Assembly: GCA_947179295.1 (NCBI GenBank) | Contig: CAMXAZ010000013.1 | Location: 1-49,204 of the forward strand | Length of the DNA: 49,204 nucleotides | Direction: 5' to 3' | From: an uncultured Muribaculaceae bacterium | Lineage (GTDB): Bacteria > Bacteroidota > Bacteroidia > Bacteroidales > Muribaculaceae | Shown here: positions 7,902 to 16,720 of the stretch, piece after piece | Position numbering within the stretch: the first letter of the stretch is position 1 | Layout: each line of letters begins with the position of its first letter | Made by a program: the position numbers and the translations under genes | Notes under the pieces: generated by a model | What the model saw: the letters and a program-made list of their open reading frames with translations, nothing else | Database searches by the model: none | What the model was told of the DNA's origin: nothing

Positions 7902-9527
7902 CTACATGTGGGGCTCGCTGCCGTGACGGGCTATGGCATCGGTTTCGGCATCCTCCACCTCCTGCTCGGTAGGCTCATAGCCCGGCGCCCACTTCGACAC
8001 CTGGTCTGGCTTGCGGCCCTCTATCTGCCAGTCGAAAGGATAGAAATGAGCATCAGGATTACGCCATGACGGCTTTCGTCTGGCATAGACCACAAGAGGA
8101 ATGGCGAGGAAAACGGCCACACCTATAATGATTATACCCACGTAGACCACCGGCGAACCGGTAGAGATCTGTGACGGAGGCAGGAAACTCAGCACCAGCG
8201 CAAGCAAGGCACCGAGGATGCCGAGGCCGCAGACAATCACCTCACCGGCTTTTCCACCCGGAACTCTGAATCCGCGCTTGCGGCCCGGAGCCACACGGCG
8301 CAGACGGATAAAAGCGCCATAGATCAGCAGCACCATGATCAGATATATTATGGTGGCCATCTGCGACATGATCTGATAGGCCGACTCGACGGTAGGCAGC
8401 ACTATCAGCACCAGGCAAAGCAGCGAGACAAACACACCCTCGATCCAAAGGATCGGCTTGTTGACACCGTTCTTGTTCACGGTCTGAAGTGACCGAGGGA
8501 GATAGCCCGACTGCGCAACGGCCATCAGGCCTGTTGCCGGTCCGGTGACAAGAGCGCTGATCTGACCTACCACACCTATCATGATAAACAGAGCCATCAC
8601 ATTGCCGAGCCAGCTCAGTCCGAACGAAGCCCACAGAGATTTATAAGCCACGAGCAGCGACTGCAGCAGGTCGATATTGTCTGACGGTATTATGATGCCT
8701 ATGGCGAGAGTGCCGAGAGCATAGACAGCAACAATCACCACTATTGCGAGGAACACCGACTTCGGAAAATCTCTGGCCGGGTTGCTCATGTCATTGATAT
8801 GCACAGCCTGAAGTTCCATGCCTGCATAGAACAAAAATATCGAGGCGGCAAGGACTATAGTTCCGGCATTACCGAAATCCGGAAAAAACGAAACCTCGGT
8901 GAGATTGACCTGTTTGCCGAGACAGACATAGAGAATGGCAAGCACAATCAGCACGGCGCCGGGAATGATGGTACCCACCAAGCCGCCGCAGGTGCTCAGA
9001 AGGTTCGCCGAACGCTGTCCGCGGAAAGCGTTGAATGTGGCAAGCCAGTACATCAGCATCGCTATCACAATAGTGTAGACCTTGTTCGAAGCCAAGGCAG
9101 CATCGAAACTTTCAGGCCAGAATATATAGGCCAATGAAGCCGCCCCGAACATCAGGACTGTCGGAAACCAGATCACGATAGTCTGCCACTCCAGATACAT
9201 CGCGGTCCACCCCCATCGCGGGCCGAAAGCCTCCGATACCCAGCGGTAGAGACCGCCGCTCTTGGTGTAGGTGGAAGCCAGTTCGGCACACACCAGAGAA
9301 AACGGCAGGAGAAACACCAAGGCCGCAAAAAGATAGTAGAATATCGACTGGACACCGTATTTCGCCTCCGAAGGCAATCCGCGGAGACTCAAAATCGACG
9401 TTACGATGAGGACGGCCATAGCCGCCATAGTGACTGAGCCCTTGGCCGTCGATACTATTTTCTTACGCCCTGACGCCGTTACAGGCGATTCATTCGGTGT
9501 AGTGACAGATTTCTTGGTCATATTCAT
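7902..9527 (-). CDS. APC-superfamily amino acid permease, GadC-like antiporter
   Basis: 541 residues with about 12 hydrophobic segments from residue 33 to about 470. Features of the glutamate/GABA antiporter group include the early segment SLRGLPSEAKYGVQS and the long hydrophilic C-terminal tail (about residue 480 onward, ARRKPSWRNP...). In GadC that tail plugs the channel at neutral pH. Export or exchange of amino acids across the inner membrane is expected. No glutamate decarboxylase or glutaminase gene is adjacent, so the substrate is open. It converges on the DUF3857 pair and appears monocistronic. I saw no clear promoter box. Confidence 0.82.
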   Translation of the reverse strand: MNMTKKSVTTPNESPVTASGRKKIVSTAKGSVTMAAMAVLIVTSILSLRGLPSEAKYGVQSIFYYLFAALVFLLPFSLVCAELASTYTKSGGLYRWVSEAFGPRWGWTAMYLEWQTIVIWFPTVLMFGAASLAYIFWPESFDAALASNKVYTIVIAMLMYWLATFNAFRGQRSANLLSTCGGLVGTIIPGAVLIVLAILYVCLGKQVNLTEVSFFPDFGNAGTIVLAASIFLFYAGMELQAVHINDMSNPARDFPKSVFLAIVVIVAVYALGTLAIGIIIPSDNIDLLQSLLVAYKSLWASFGLSWLGNVMALFIMIGVVGQISALVTGPATGLMAVAQSGYLPRSLQTVNKNGVNKPILWIEGVFVSLLCLVLIVLPTVESAYQIMSQMATIIYLIMVLLIYGAFIRLRRVAPGRKRGFRVPGGKAGEVIVCGLGILGALLALVLSFLPPSQISTGSPVVYVGIIIIGVAVFLAIPLVVYARRKPSWRNPDAHFYPFDWQIEGRKPDQVSKWAPGYEPTEQEVEDAETDAIARHGSEPHM

Positions 9528-9675
9528 AAGTCTATTCTTGTATATTCATACCCAGACTTATTTTCAACGTACCTGCCTCGACAAAGGTTTGCAGCCGTGA
9601 TTAACGAAGTTGCGGCTTGTCTTGCTTTCAGGATATGTTATACAGCATATTTGCTAATAATCGGCTTGCAAAGCC

Positions 9676-9706
9676 CTTGTCAATCGGCGGAATCTCACTA
9701 TTTTTG
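9676..9706 (+). promoter_or_regulatory. Promoter for the small lipoprotein gene
   Basis: CTTG (9676-9679), 19-bp spacer, TATTTTTG (9699-9706). The leader to the ATG at 9800 is about 85 bases. The rest of 9528-9799 is AT-rich and holds nothing else I can name. Confidence 0.55.
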
Positions 9707-9799
9707 CGATTCAGTATTCCTTTAGGCTATTCACATAGCTCAGTACGCCAAACGGACTTAGCAGCAATAATGCACAGAACTATAAACCGATATAACGCA

Positions 9800-10165
9800 A
9801 TGAAAAAAGCATTGTTCGCATACGCATTTCTTGGATTAACCTCCTGTATAGCTATATCCTCTTGTGGAAATCGTCAATACGAAACAGGTTCTAATGTAAC
9901 GGGGTCTAAAAATTCATTTCCCGTTCCAGATGATGTAGTAGAAGTTGTTGAGGTTGCAGAATCGACCGCAAAAAGTACAGATGAATCATATCAGGTATCT
10001 TCCGGATATTCAACTGACCCCCATTATCGCCCCACAGTTAGCGATAATGGGAAATATCATACAATTGATGGTAAACGTAGGCAAATTCAGTATCAAGGAA
10101 GTCAAGAGCAACAACGTGACCTTGATATGATTGATGAATATATGAGAACTCATCCGGAATATTAA
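9800..10165 (+). CDS. Small lipoprotein, unknown function
   Basis: 121 residues from the ATG at 9800. The N-terminus MKKALFAYAFLGLTSCIAIS is a lipoprotein signal with two possible lipobox cysteines, at 16 and 22 (ISSC). The mature part is short, polar and rich in Ser, Asp, Glu and Tyr, with no domain I recognise. The open frame continues upstream to 9617, but those codons precede or overlap the promoter. It lies in a stretch clearly more AT-rich than its surroundings, with a second small lipoprotein gene downstream. This suggests recent acquisition or weak codon selection. Confidence 0.65.
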   Translation: MKKALFAYAFLGLTSCIAISSCGNRQYETGSNVTGSKNSFPVPDDVVEVVEVAESTAKSTDESYQVSSGYSTDPHYRPTVSDNGKYHTIDGKRRQIQYQGSQEQQRDLDMIDEYMRTHPEY

Positions 10166-10273
10166 CAATAAAAATCATTCCTATATACGAGAACAACGAA
10201 GAACCGGTAAGCAGAGAAAGATGCAGAAGTAACAACTTGTCTTAAATGTGGATATACTTGGAAACCCTAAAAT

Positions 10274-10675
10274 ATGAGTAGAATTATAACAACCGCAATA
10301 ATTGGCGGAATGTCAATTGTTACCACAATCTTATCAGCTTGTACGCCAACTAATCAAAATCCGTTAGTAGGTCAATGGGAACACAATGATGTTTCCGGCA
10401 ATGGCGAATATGCCATAAATTCAACTCTCATCTTTACATTCAATTCTGATGGAACAGGAGTCGCAGAATTTAAGGCAAATGGCAACTATATACGGCCAAC
10501 ATCAAAACAACTGCAACTAACTTATTCGGAATTTGGAGACACATTGGTTATAAACTATACAGAAAGCGGTCAGACTATGAAGAATATTATTCGCAAATTG
10601 GATGATAATGAGTTATCTGTTGTCGGATTAGACGCAGATTCCCAATCTTTGAATTTCAAACGTATAAAAGATTGA
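10274..10675 (+). CDS. Lipocalin-like small lipoprotein
   Basis: 133 residues. The signal peptide ends at a lipobox, ILSAC, with Cys at about residue 23. The mature protein begins with LVGQWEHNDVSGNG and continues with FTFNSDGTG, LVINYTES and FKRIKD. This is the Gly-x-Trp opening and strand spacing of Bacteroidota lipocalin-like lipoproteins. It should be anchored in a membrane facing the periplasm or outside. The ligand is unknown. Codon use is AT-rich like its upstream neighbour. The same reading frame continues open after the stop codon with only two more stops, a possible sign of decay. Confidence 0.68.
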   Translation: MSRIITTAIIGGMSIVTTILSACTPTNQNPLVGQWEHNDVSGNGEYAINSTLIFTFNSDGTGVAEFKANGNYIRPTSKQLQLTYSEFGDTLVINYTESGQTMKNIIRKLDDNELSVVGLDADSQSLNFKRIKD

Positions 10676-11015
10676 TGCGCAAGTTTTTTTGATCCTGATA
10701 ATAGCTATTATTCCTTTGATTGGTATATGCCAGAGCAAACTCCAATTTGATAAGTTGATAATCAAATAAAAATTTTTTCTGACTCCCACCCCTCTGCTAC
10801 AGATAAGGCGCCCGTTACCCCCGGCACCACTTATGGGGTTGACCTCAACAATCATTCAGAACCAACAAGGCGAGGCTTCCGCATCCGTGGATGCTTTGCT
10901 TCTTTCATAGTAAGCGGGAATATGTTATACAACACATTTATAAGTGTGATTCTGATAATCACATCATTAGGCATCATTAGGCGTTTATGCAAAACTGTTA
11001 AATCTTTCAGTAAAA
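10676..11015 (+). other. Intergenic stretch with a possible decayed reading frame
   Basis: No gene with a start codon is supported here. The plus frame in register with the lipocalin-like gene reads about 24 codons after its stop. It then meets TGA TAA at 10748-10753 and stays open for 94 codons to the TAA at 11036 without an ATG near its beginning. A small hairpin GCATCC-GT-GGATGC sits near 10881-10894. Compared with 9600-9660, only the short string ATATGTTATACA is shared (around 10920). Confidence 0.35.
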
Positions 11016-11047
11016 TTTGTTTCAATAAACGAAAATAACTAACTTTG
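11016..11047 (+). promoter_or_regulatory. Promoter for the NYN-domain gene
   Basis: TTTG (11016-11019), 20-bp spacer, TAACTTTG (11040-11047), a full match to the phylum consensus. The transcript would begin near 11053 and carry a leader of about 75 bases. Confidence 0.75.
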
Positions 11048-11069
11048 CGTTGTCTAATAAAGACAGTAT

Positions 11070-11127
11070 CCCCCTTAGATGGAAAAAGCTAAGGCCCGCC
11101 CTCAGTAATGGGGGCTTATTTTTTATT
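11070..11127 (+). promoter_or_regulatory. Leader with attenuator-like hairpins before the NYN gene
   Basis: CCTTAG (11073-11078) can pair with CTAAGG (11089-11094). GCCC (11094-11097) can pair with GGGC (11112-11115), followed by TTATTTTTTATT running into the ATG at 11128. CCCCC at 11070-11074 could instead pair with GGGGG at 11110-11114. The layout resembles a terminator/antiterminator pair, but no known riboswitch is recognised. Confidence 0.4.
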
Positions 11128-11778
11128 ATGGAACAAACCTACCCTACACAGCGCGTAATCGTCTATGTTGACGGTTTTAATTTCTACTACGGAATCAAGA
11201 AGAAGCCGTGGAACAGGTATTACTGGCTTGATATTGTTAAGCTGTTTGAGCAGTTTATGTTGCCTCATCAAGAATTAGTTGCCGTAAAATATTTTTCTGC
11301 ACGCCCTTTAGGAGACCCTGACAAAAGTTTGCGCCAAAATGCCTTTTTTCAAGCAAATCTTGAAAACAGAAAATTCAAATTGATTCTTGGCAAATATCTC
11401 AAAAAGAGATTGGAGTGCTTCAAGTGTCATAATATCATCAATACCTACGAGGAAAAGGAATCGGATGTCAACCTTGCTACACAGATTGTGGCAGATGCGT
11501 ATCAAGATAATTGCGATATAGTTATTATTGTATCTGCGGATAGTGATATGATACCTGCGATTGACCTTGCGCGTGAAGCAGGTAAAAAAGTGTTCATCTA
11601 TTTTCCCCCTAATCATAAATCTTCAAATCTGCGCATATTAGCAGGTATGAGACCGACATGTCTTGAACGGTACGAGGGACGTTTTAAAAATGCACTGCTC
11701 CCCGACCGAATAACTCTAAAGAATGGATTTGAACTAAGAATCCCGGAACCTTGGAAGATTATTCGTGACGGCAAGTAA
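11128..11778 (+). CDS. NYN-domain (LabA/DUF88-like) putative RNase
   Basis: 216 residues from the ATG at 11128. The PIN-like NYN fold is clear: VIVYVDGFNFYYG near the N-terminus with the first acidic residue, SDVNLATQIVADAY with the second, and IIVSADSDMIPAI with the third. These aspartates form the metal-dependent nuclease site in the family. A CFKC pair in the middle (RLECFKCHN) is unusual and could bind metal. The frame is open upstream to a TTG at 11050, but that lies before the predicted transcript start. Such genes are often single accessory genes involved in RNA decay or conflict. No partner gene is adjacent. Confidence 0.8.
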   Translation: MEQTYPTQRVIVYVDGFNFYYGIKKKPWNRYYWLDIVKLFEQFMLPHQELVAVKYFSARPLGDPDKSLRQNAFFQANLENRKFKLILGKYLKKRLECFKCHNIINTYEEKESDVNLATQIVADAYQDNCDIVIIVSADSDMIPAIDLAREAGKKVFIYFPPNHKSSNLRILAGMRPTCLERYEGRFKNALLPDRITLKNGFELRIPEPWKIIRDGK

Positions 11779-11818
11779 TGGTTTTTGCAAAACACGTGGG
11801 AAGCCATCTCATCTATAC

Positions 11819-11860
11819 AAAAAAGCGCAGGCCTCGGATCTTGCGATCTGAAGCCTGCGG
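11819..11860 (-). terminator. Terminator of the tRNA-Pro gene
   Basis: Read on the minus strand, GCAGGC...GATC pairs with GATC...GCCTGC around a short GCAA-type loop, followed by GCTTTTTTG. It lies about 13 bases after the tRNA 3' end. Confidence 0.8.
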
Positions 11861-11872
11861 CTGAAATGTTCG

Positions 11873-11947
11873 TCGGGGTGGCGGGATTCGAACTCGCGAC
11901 CCCCTGCTCCCAAAGCAGGTGCGCTAACCGGACTGCGCTACGCCCCG
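11873..11947 (-). tRNA. tRNA-Pro (anticodon TGG)
   Basis: A 75-base cloverleaf on the minus strand. The acceptor stem begins CGGGGCG, the D-arm is GCGC...GCGC, and the anticodon stem CCTGC/GCAGG encloses TTTGGGA (anticodon TGG). The variable loop has 5 bases, the T-loop is TTCGAAT and the discriminator is A. CCA is not encoded. Two pairs are imperfect: C6-A67 in the acceptor and A52-C62 in the T-stem. Both would be G-T wobbles on the opposite strand, but arm and loop sequences fix the minus orientation. A -7 box lies 13 bases upstream. Confidence 0.93.
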
Positions 11948-11959
11948 GAACTGTGGGTG

Positions 11960-11967
11960 CAAAGTTA
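11960..11967 (-). promoter_or_regulatory. -7 box for tRNA-Pro
   Basis: Minus strand TAACTTTG. A TTGC lies 19 bases further upstream, a weaker version of the -33 element. Confidence 0.65.
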
Positions 11968-12074
11968 GACATTATTTTTCAATTGTGCAACCCCCCGCTT
12001 CATTGCAGCCTCTAAAATCAGTGGCCGACGGTCAAAAATCGGGCTAAAAATTTCATTTATTGGAGAATATGTAT

Positions 12075-12082
12075 TAATTTTG
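12075..12082 (+). promoter_or_regulatory. -7 box for the TPR membrane protein
   Basis: TAATTTTG, 83 bases before the ATG at 12166. Confidence 0.6.
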
Positions 12083-12165
12083 CACTTTGGAACGCGACAA
12101 CAAGCTAAAAACAAGGCTTTTAGTTACGCCGAAACCTGAATAAATCAAAAACGAATCACATAACA

Positions 12166-12852
12166 ATGGCAAATAACAAGCCCAACAACGAACAGATCCA
12201 CACCTCTATCGACGAGGTAAACGACACTCTCACCGGCCTCGGCGAAAAGGTGCAGAGCAACCCTAAAATCATCGTATGGTCGTGCATCGCAGTGGCCGCA
12301 ATCGTAGCAGCCGTGCTGATCTACGTCTATGCAATCCGCCAGCCCGGACAGAACGCCGCCAACAACGCACTCGGCCAGGCCGACATGGAACTTCTGATGG
12401 GCAACGACTCGATAGCCCTCGCCAAATACCAGCAGGTGGCAGCCGATCACGGCTACTCTGCCGGCAACCTTGCCAACCTCAACGCCGCTATCCTTCTCTA
12501 CAAGCAGGGCAAATATGAGGACGCGCTCAATCACCTTAAAAATTATGATGCCACCGAATCAATCATCGGTGCCGCTGCAAAATCACTCGAAGGCGACTGC
12601 TACGTGAACCTCAAGCAGTATCCCCAGGCCATCGAATGCTACAAGAGCGCAGTAAAGATCTCTGACAACAATCCCCACTACACCCCCGCATTCCTTCTCA
12701 AGGAAGCCACAGTGCTCCGCGAACAGAAAGACTACAAGGCTGAAGCCGCCGTCTACGAGCAGATCGCAAAGGAATATCCCAACTACGGAGCAGAGATCGG
12801 TGTGGACATGCAGAAATATCTCGAACGCGCCAAAGACGCCGCTGCGAAATAA
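12166..12852 (+). CDS. Single-span TPR membrane protein (YfgM-like)
   Basis: 228 residues. A polar N-terminal segment is followed by one transmembrane helix (about 36-57, IIVWSCIAVAAIVAAVLIYV). TPR-type helical repeats run to the end, with units around LLYKQGKYEDALNHL, YVNLKQYPQAIECYKSA and VLREQKDYKAEAAVYEQIA. The topology of a short cytosolic tail and a periplasmic TPR domain resembles YfgM, a SecYEG-associated chaperone accessory in Proteobacteria. Function in Bacteroidota is not established. It is followed by a strong terminator, so it is monocistronic. From memory, homologues often sit beside ribH, which here is 25 kb away. Confidence 0.75.
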   Translation: MANNKPNNEQIHTSIDEVNDTLTGLGEKVQSNPKIIVWSCIAVAAIVAAVLIYVYAIRQPGQNAANNALGQADMELLMGNDSIALAKYQQVAADHGYSAGNLANLNAAILLYKQGKYEDALNHLKNYDATESIIGAAAKSLEGDCYVNLKQYPQAIECYKSAVKISDNNPHYTPAFLLKEATVLREQKDYKAEAAVYEQIAKEYPNYGAEIGVDMQKYLERAKDAAAK

Positions 12853-12891
12853 AGCACATCCGTCGCATTCAAATTCAAACAACAATACAGA

Positions 12892-12939
12892 CGCTTGCCC
12901 TGCCGACCGGCTCAACACGGTCCGGGGCAAGCGTTTTTT
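12892..12939 (+). terminator. Terminator of the TPR membrane protein gene
   Basis: CGCTTGCCC (12892-12900) pairs with GGGCAAGCG (12924-12932), followed by a T-run. Confidence 0.8.
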
Positions 12940-12977
12940 CAACTGACGTCAGGCAAATTCTTTTTTCATCACCGATT

Positions 12978-13076
12978 AAAACCTGCCGTCAACACGGAAT
13001 CTTGTGATGCTCACGCCTCTTTACAGAGCGGCCTGAAAAATCATCATGTTTATTCCGGTGACGGCAGGTTTTTTAC
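12978..13076 (+). ncRNA. Long nested hairpin ending in a T-run, candidate structured RNA
   Basis: CCTGCCGTCA (12982-12991) pairs with TGACGGCAGG (13059-13068). Inside that, CGGAAT (12995-13000) pairs with ATTCCG (13052-13057), then TGATG with CATCA, then CTCT-TTAC-AGAG near the tip. Six T follow the outer stem. The -7 box of purC lies downstream, so this is not simply the purC leader. It may be a second terminator of the TPR gene or a small RNA. No promoter box is seen in front of it. Confidence 0.45.
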
Positions 13077-13088
13077 CGCAATTTTTTG

Positions 13089-13096
13089 TAAATTTG
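13089..13096 (+). promoter_or_regulatory. -7 box for the purC operon
   Basis: TAAATTTG, 40 bases before the purC ATG. No clear TTTG at the expected distance. Confidence 0.6.
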
Positions 13097-13136
13097 CAGC
13101 AATCAACAAACACAACCATTCATTTTTCCAATCACT

Positions 13137-14090
13137 ATGGCTACAACTCTGGTCAACACCGATTTCAACTTTCCGGGACAGACCGCTGTCTACCACGGCA
13201 AAGTACGTGACGTCTACACCATCAATGACGATCTGCTTGTCATGGTCGCAACCGACCGCATCTCGGCTTTCGACGTAATTCTCCCCAAAGGAATCCCCTA
13301 CAAGGGACAGGCTCTCAATCAAATCGCAGCTTCGTTTCTCGACGCTACCGCTGACATTGTTCCCAACTGGAAGATTGCGGTTCCCGATCCGATGGTGACC
13401 GTGGGTTACCGCTGCGAAGGCCTGCGCCTGGAAATGATCATCCGTGGCTATCTCGCAGGAAGCGCCTGGCGCGAATACAAAAACGGAATGCGTGAGCTCT
13501 GCGGCGTGAAACTCCCCGAAGGAATGGTGGAAAACCAGCGATTCCCCGAACCCATCATCACCCCGACCACCAAGGCCGATGCCGGACACGATGAAAACAT
13601 CTCGCGCGAGGAAGCCATCGCCCAGGGCATCGTGACCGAAGAACAGTTCGACACTATGGCCGCTTACACCCGCGCCCTCTTCAAACGTGGCTCGGAAATG
13701 GCAGCCGAAAAAGGCCTGATCCTCGTTGACACCAAATATGAATTCGGTCTGCGTGACGGAAAAGTCATCCTCATCGACGAGATCCACACTCCCGACTCCT
13801 CACGCTATTTCTATGCCGAAGGCTATGAGGAACGCCTCGCCAAGGGCGAACCCCAGCGCCAGCTCTCCAAAGAATTCGTGCGCGAGTGGCTTATGGACCA
13901 CGGCTTCATGGGCAAGGAGGGCCAGCAGGTGCCTGAAATGACCGATGAATTCTGCAACGAAGTATCTGAACGCTATATCGAGCTCTACGAGCACATTACC
14001 GGCGAGAAATTCGTTCCAGCTCCCGAAGAGCATCTTGACGACCGCATCGCACGCAACGTGCTCGACTGCCTCAACACTCTGAATCCTTGA
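13137..14090 (+). CDS. purC: Phosphoribosylaminoimidazole-succinocarboxamide synthase
   Basis: 317 residues, the longer SAICAR synthetase form. The enzyme joins aspartate to CAIR using ATP in purine synthesis, in the cytosol. Visible signatures are [11 protein letters not shown] near residue 19, [17 protein letters not shown] near 33, [19 protein letters not shown] and [11 protein letters not shown], which carry the nucleotide and substrate contacts. It is the first gene of a tight run. The next gene starts on a TTG inside its stop codon (TTGA overlap), suggesting coupled translation. Confidence 0.96.
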   Translation: MATTLVNTDFNFPGQTAVYHGKVRDVYTINDDLLVMVATDRISAFDVILPKGIPYKGQALNQIAASFLDATADIVPNWKIAVPDPMVTVGYRCEGLRLEMIIRGYLAGSAWREYKNGMRELCGVKLPEGMVENQRFPEPIITPTTKADAGHDENISREEAIAQGIVTEEQFDTMAAYTRALFKRGSEMAAEKGLILVDTKYEFGLRDGKVILIDEIHTPDSSRYFYAEGYEERLAKGEPQRQLSKEFVREWLMDHGFMGKEGQQVPEMTDEFCNEVSERYIELYEHITGEKFVPAPEEHLDDRIARNVLDCLNTLNP

Positions 14091-14830
14091 AAGTAGAAGA
14101 GATCACACCTTACAACTCCGACTCCCGCCACAAGGCTGATCAGGTGCGCGAGATGTTCGATTCCATCGCCCCGGCTTATGATTTCATGAACCGGGCGATG
14201 ACGTTTGGCATTGACCGCATCTGGCGGCGCAAGGCCGTTGACCTCCTGCGCAATGAGCCTCACGGCGAGATTCTCGACATAGCCACCGGCACAGGCGATC
14301 TGGCCATACTGATGGCCCGCCGTCTGAACCCGCGCAGGGTCACAGGCGTTGACCTTTCGGAAGGGATGGTCGAGATTGGCCGCCGCAAAGTAGCGGAGCA
14401 GGGACTGGAGCAATGCGTCAGCCTCGGCATAGCCGACTGCCTGGCGCTGCCCTTCGCCGACGGCTCGTTTGACTCTGTTACCTGCGCCTACGGTGTCCGC
14501 AACTTCCAGGACCTCGGCGCGGGCTACCGCGAGATGCTGCGCGTCTTACGTCCGGGAGGCCGGATAGTGATCCTTGAGCTTTCCACCCCCGCATCCGCGT
14601 TGGTCAGACCGTTCTACAGGCTCTACACCCGCGGCATCATCCCCGCTGTCGGGCGTCTCGTCTCCAAAGATGTCCGCGCCTACAGCTATCTGCCAGAATC
14701 AATCGCCGCAGTGCCGCAGCGCGAGCGCATGTGCGCCCTGATGGCTGAGGCAGGCTTTACCGGAGCCCGCTTCATACCGATGACTTTCGGAACCTGCTGC
14801 ATCTACACGGCAACCAGGCCCAAAACATAG
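14087..14830 (+). CDS. menG: Demethylmenaquinone/ubiquinone methyltransferase
   Basis: 247 residues of the UbiE/MenG class I SAM-dependent methyltransferase family. It performs the last step of menaquinone synthesis. The SAM-binding motif is [14 protein letters not shown] (about residues 63-76), followed by [14 protein letters not shown] and the family block [13 protein letters not shown]. The start is a TTG overlapping the purC stop by four bases. The residues after it ([12 protein letters not shown]) align with the usual N-terminus, and no ATG fits. Confidence 0.92.
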   Translation: MKVEEITPYNSDSRHKADQVREMFDSIAPAYDFMNRAMTFGIDRIWRRKAVDLLRNEPHGEILDIATGTGDLAILMARRLNPRRVTGVDLSEGMVEIGRRKVAEQGLEQCVSLGIADCLALPFADGSFDSVTCAYGVRNFQDLGAGYREMLRVLRPGGRIVILELSTPASALVRPFYRLYTRGIIPAVGRLVSKDVRAYSYLPESIAAVPQRERMCALMAEAGFTGARFIPMTFGTCCIYTATRPKT

Positions 14831-14881
14831 CATCCGATCTATCTTATCTTATAAACTTATACCTCAAAAATTAAAACGACA

Positions 14882-15211
14882 ATGGCAAACAACAATCCCA
14901 ACGAAATAAAGATCGAACTTTCTCCCGAAGTAGCCAAAGGCATCTACTCGAATCTCGCAGTGATCTCTCACGGCGCCAATGAATTCTTCCTTGATTTCAT
15001 CACTATGGCCCCCAACATGCCCCAGGCAAAAGTGCAGTCACGCGTGATCATGACTCCTGAAAACGCCAAGAACCTGCTCGGCGCACTCATGGAAAATGTG
15101 AAGAAATACGAAGCTACTTTCGGCGAAATCCGCCCCAAACGTCCGGTCAACGGCAGCGGCAACCCCGGCGGTGAGATCCCCAACCCCTTCATCATGGGCG
15201 GAAAAGCCTGA
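14882..15211 (+). CDS. DUF3467 protein
   Basis: 109 residues. The family pattern is clear: IELSPEVAKGIYSNLAVISH, then FFLDFITMAPNMPQAKVQSRVIMTPENAKNLL split over residues 40-72, and a Gly/Pro-rich tail. DUF3467 proteins are small cytosolic proteins widespread in Bacteroidota with no assigned function. It lies 51 bases after the methyltransferase and 24 before cysS, so it is probably part of the same operon. Confidence 0.88.
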   Translation: MANNNPNEIKIELSPEVAKGIYSNLAVISHGANEFFLDFITMAPNMPQAKVQSRVIMTPENAKNLLGALMENVKKYEATFGEIRPKRPVNGSGNPGGEIPNPFIMGGKA

Positions 15212-15235
15212 TCCCCCCTATCAAGCAAGCTACTT

Positions 15236-16720
15236 ATGAATCTGATTGAAAACAATTTTTCCATCTATAACACCCTGACGCGCACCAAGCAGCTTTTCAA
15301 ACCGCTGCATGAAGGCAAGGTCGGCATGTATGTCTGCGGCCCGACGGTCTATGGCGACGGCCATCTCGGCCACGCCCGTCCGGCCATCACATTCGACGTG
15401 CTCTTCCGCTATCTGCGCCATCTGGGTTATAAAGTGCGCTACGTCCGCAACATCACCGACGTGGGCCATCTCGAACACGATGCCGACGACGGCGAGGACA
15501 AGATAGCCAAAAAGGCCCGCCTCGAACAGCTCGAACCGATGGAAGTGGTGCAACACTATCTGACCCGCTACCATAAGGCTATGGAGGCGCTTAACGTGCT
15601 CCCTCCCTCAATCGAGCCTCACGCATCAGGCCACATCATCGAACAGATCGAATACATCAAAAAGATCCTTGAAAGCGGCTATGCCTATATCTCGGACGGA
15701 TCTGTCTACTTCGATGTACCCAAATTCAACCGGGACCATCCCTACGGCAAACTGTCGGGCCGCAACGTGGACGAACTTCTGAGCAACACCCGCGAGCTCG
15801 ACGGCCAGGACCAGAAGCACCACCCCGCCGACTTCGCCCTCTGGAAGAAGGCCGCACCCGAACACATCATGCACTGGCCCTCGCCCTGGAGCGAAGGCTT
15901 CCCAGGATGGCATCTTGAGTGCTCTACGATGGGCGAGAAATATCTCGGCGAGAGCTTCGACATCCACGGCGGAGGCATGGACCTCATGTTCCCCCACCAC
16001 GAATGCGAGATAGCCCAGTCTGTGGCCCACAACGGACACGACACCGTGCGCTACTGGATGCACAACAACATGATCACCATCAACGGCAAGAAAATGGGCA
16101 AGTCGCTGGGCAATTTCATCACCCTCGACGAGTTCTTCAACGGCACTCATCCGCTGCTCGAACAGCCCTACTCGCCGATGACCATACGCTTCTTCATCCT
16201 CCAGGCCCACTACCGCGGAACCGTCGACTTCTCAAACGAGGCCCTCAAAGCCTCTGAGAAAGCTCTCGGACGTATGCTTGAAGGTTATCGCCGCCTGCAG
16301 GAACTGACACCGTCAGAAAGCTCCACAATCGACGTGAGCGACATCCGTCGCAAATGCTACGAGGCGATGGACGATGACATGAACACTCCGATGGTCATTG
16401 CCAATCTTTTCGATGCCCTGCGCCTGGTCAACCAGGTGAAAGACGGACACGCCACCGCGACCCAGGCTGATATCGACGAGCTGAAGACCGTGTTTGACAC
16501 CTTCCTTGTCGACATCCTCGGCGTCCGCACCGAAATGGCCGGCGACTCAGCCGAAGCCCTCAAGCCCTTCGAGGGAGCCGTAGAGCTTCTTCTCGATGTC
16601 CGCGCCAAAGCCAAAGCATCGAAAGACTGGGCCACATCAGATCTTATCCGTGACCGCCTCGCTGCTCTCGGCTTCACGGTCAAAGACACTAAAGACGGTG
16701 CCGAATGGAGCCTGAGCTGA
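15236..16720 (+). CDS. cysS: Cysteinyl-tRNA synthetase
   Basis: 494 residues, standard length for this class I synthetase that charges tRNA-Cys. The HIGH motif appears as GHLGHAR (residues 42-48) next to the zinc-ligand Cys34 ([11 protein letters not shown]). Other zinc ligands are visible in WHLECSTMG and [11 protein letters not shown]. The KMSKS loop reads [11 protein letters not shown], a common variant. The C-terminal anticodon-binding helices are complete. The stop codon overlaps the start of the downstream channel gene by 16 bases. Confidence 0.97.
   Translation: MNLIENNFSIYNTLTRTKQLFKPLHEGKVGMYVCGPTVYGDGHLGHARPAITFDVLFRYLRHLGYKVRYVRNITDVGHLEHDADDGEDKIAKKARLEQLEPMEVVQHYLTRYHKAMEALNVLPPSIEPHASGHIIEQIEYIKKILESGYAYISDGSVYFDVPKFNRDHPYGKLSGRNVDELLSNTRELDGQDQKHHPADFALWKKAAPEHIMHWPSPWSEGFPGWHLECSTMGEKYLGESFDIHGGGMDLMFPHHECEIAQSVAHNGHDTVRYWMHNNMITINGKKMGKSLGNFITLDEFFNGTHPLLEQPYSPMTIRFFILQAHYRGTVDFSNEALKASEKALGRMLEGYRRLQELTPSESSTIDVSDIRRKCYEAMDDDMNTPMVIANLFDALRLVNQVKDGHATATQADIDELKTVFDTFLVDILGVRTEMAGDSAEALKPFEGAVELLLDVRAKAKASKDWATSDLIRDRLAALGFTVKDTKDGAEWSLS

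Noticed and set aside
10244-10252. TGTGGATAT, one base from a DnaA box
   Set aside because: Single imperfect occurrence without a cluster; not evidence of an origin.
11873-11947. Reading the tRNA on the plus strand, where both mismatches become G-T pairs
   Set aside because: The T-loop TTCGAAT, D-arm and anticodon loop TTTGGGA are canonical only on the minus strand, and the promoter box and terminator are also on that strand.
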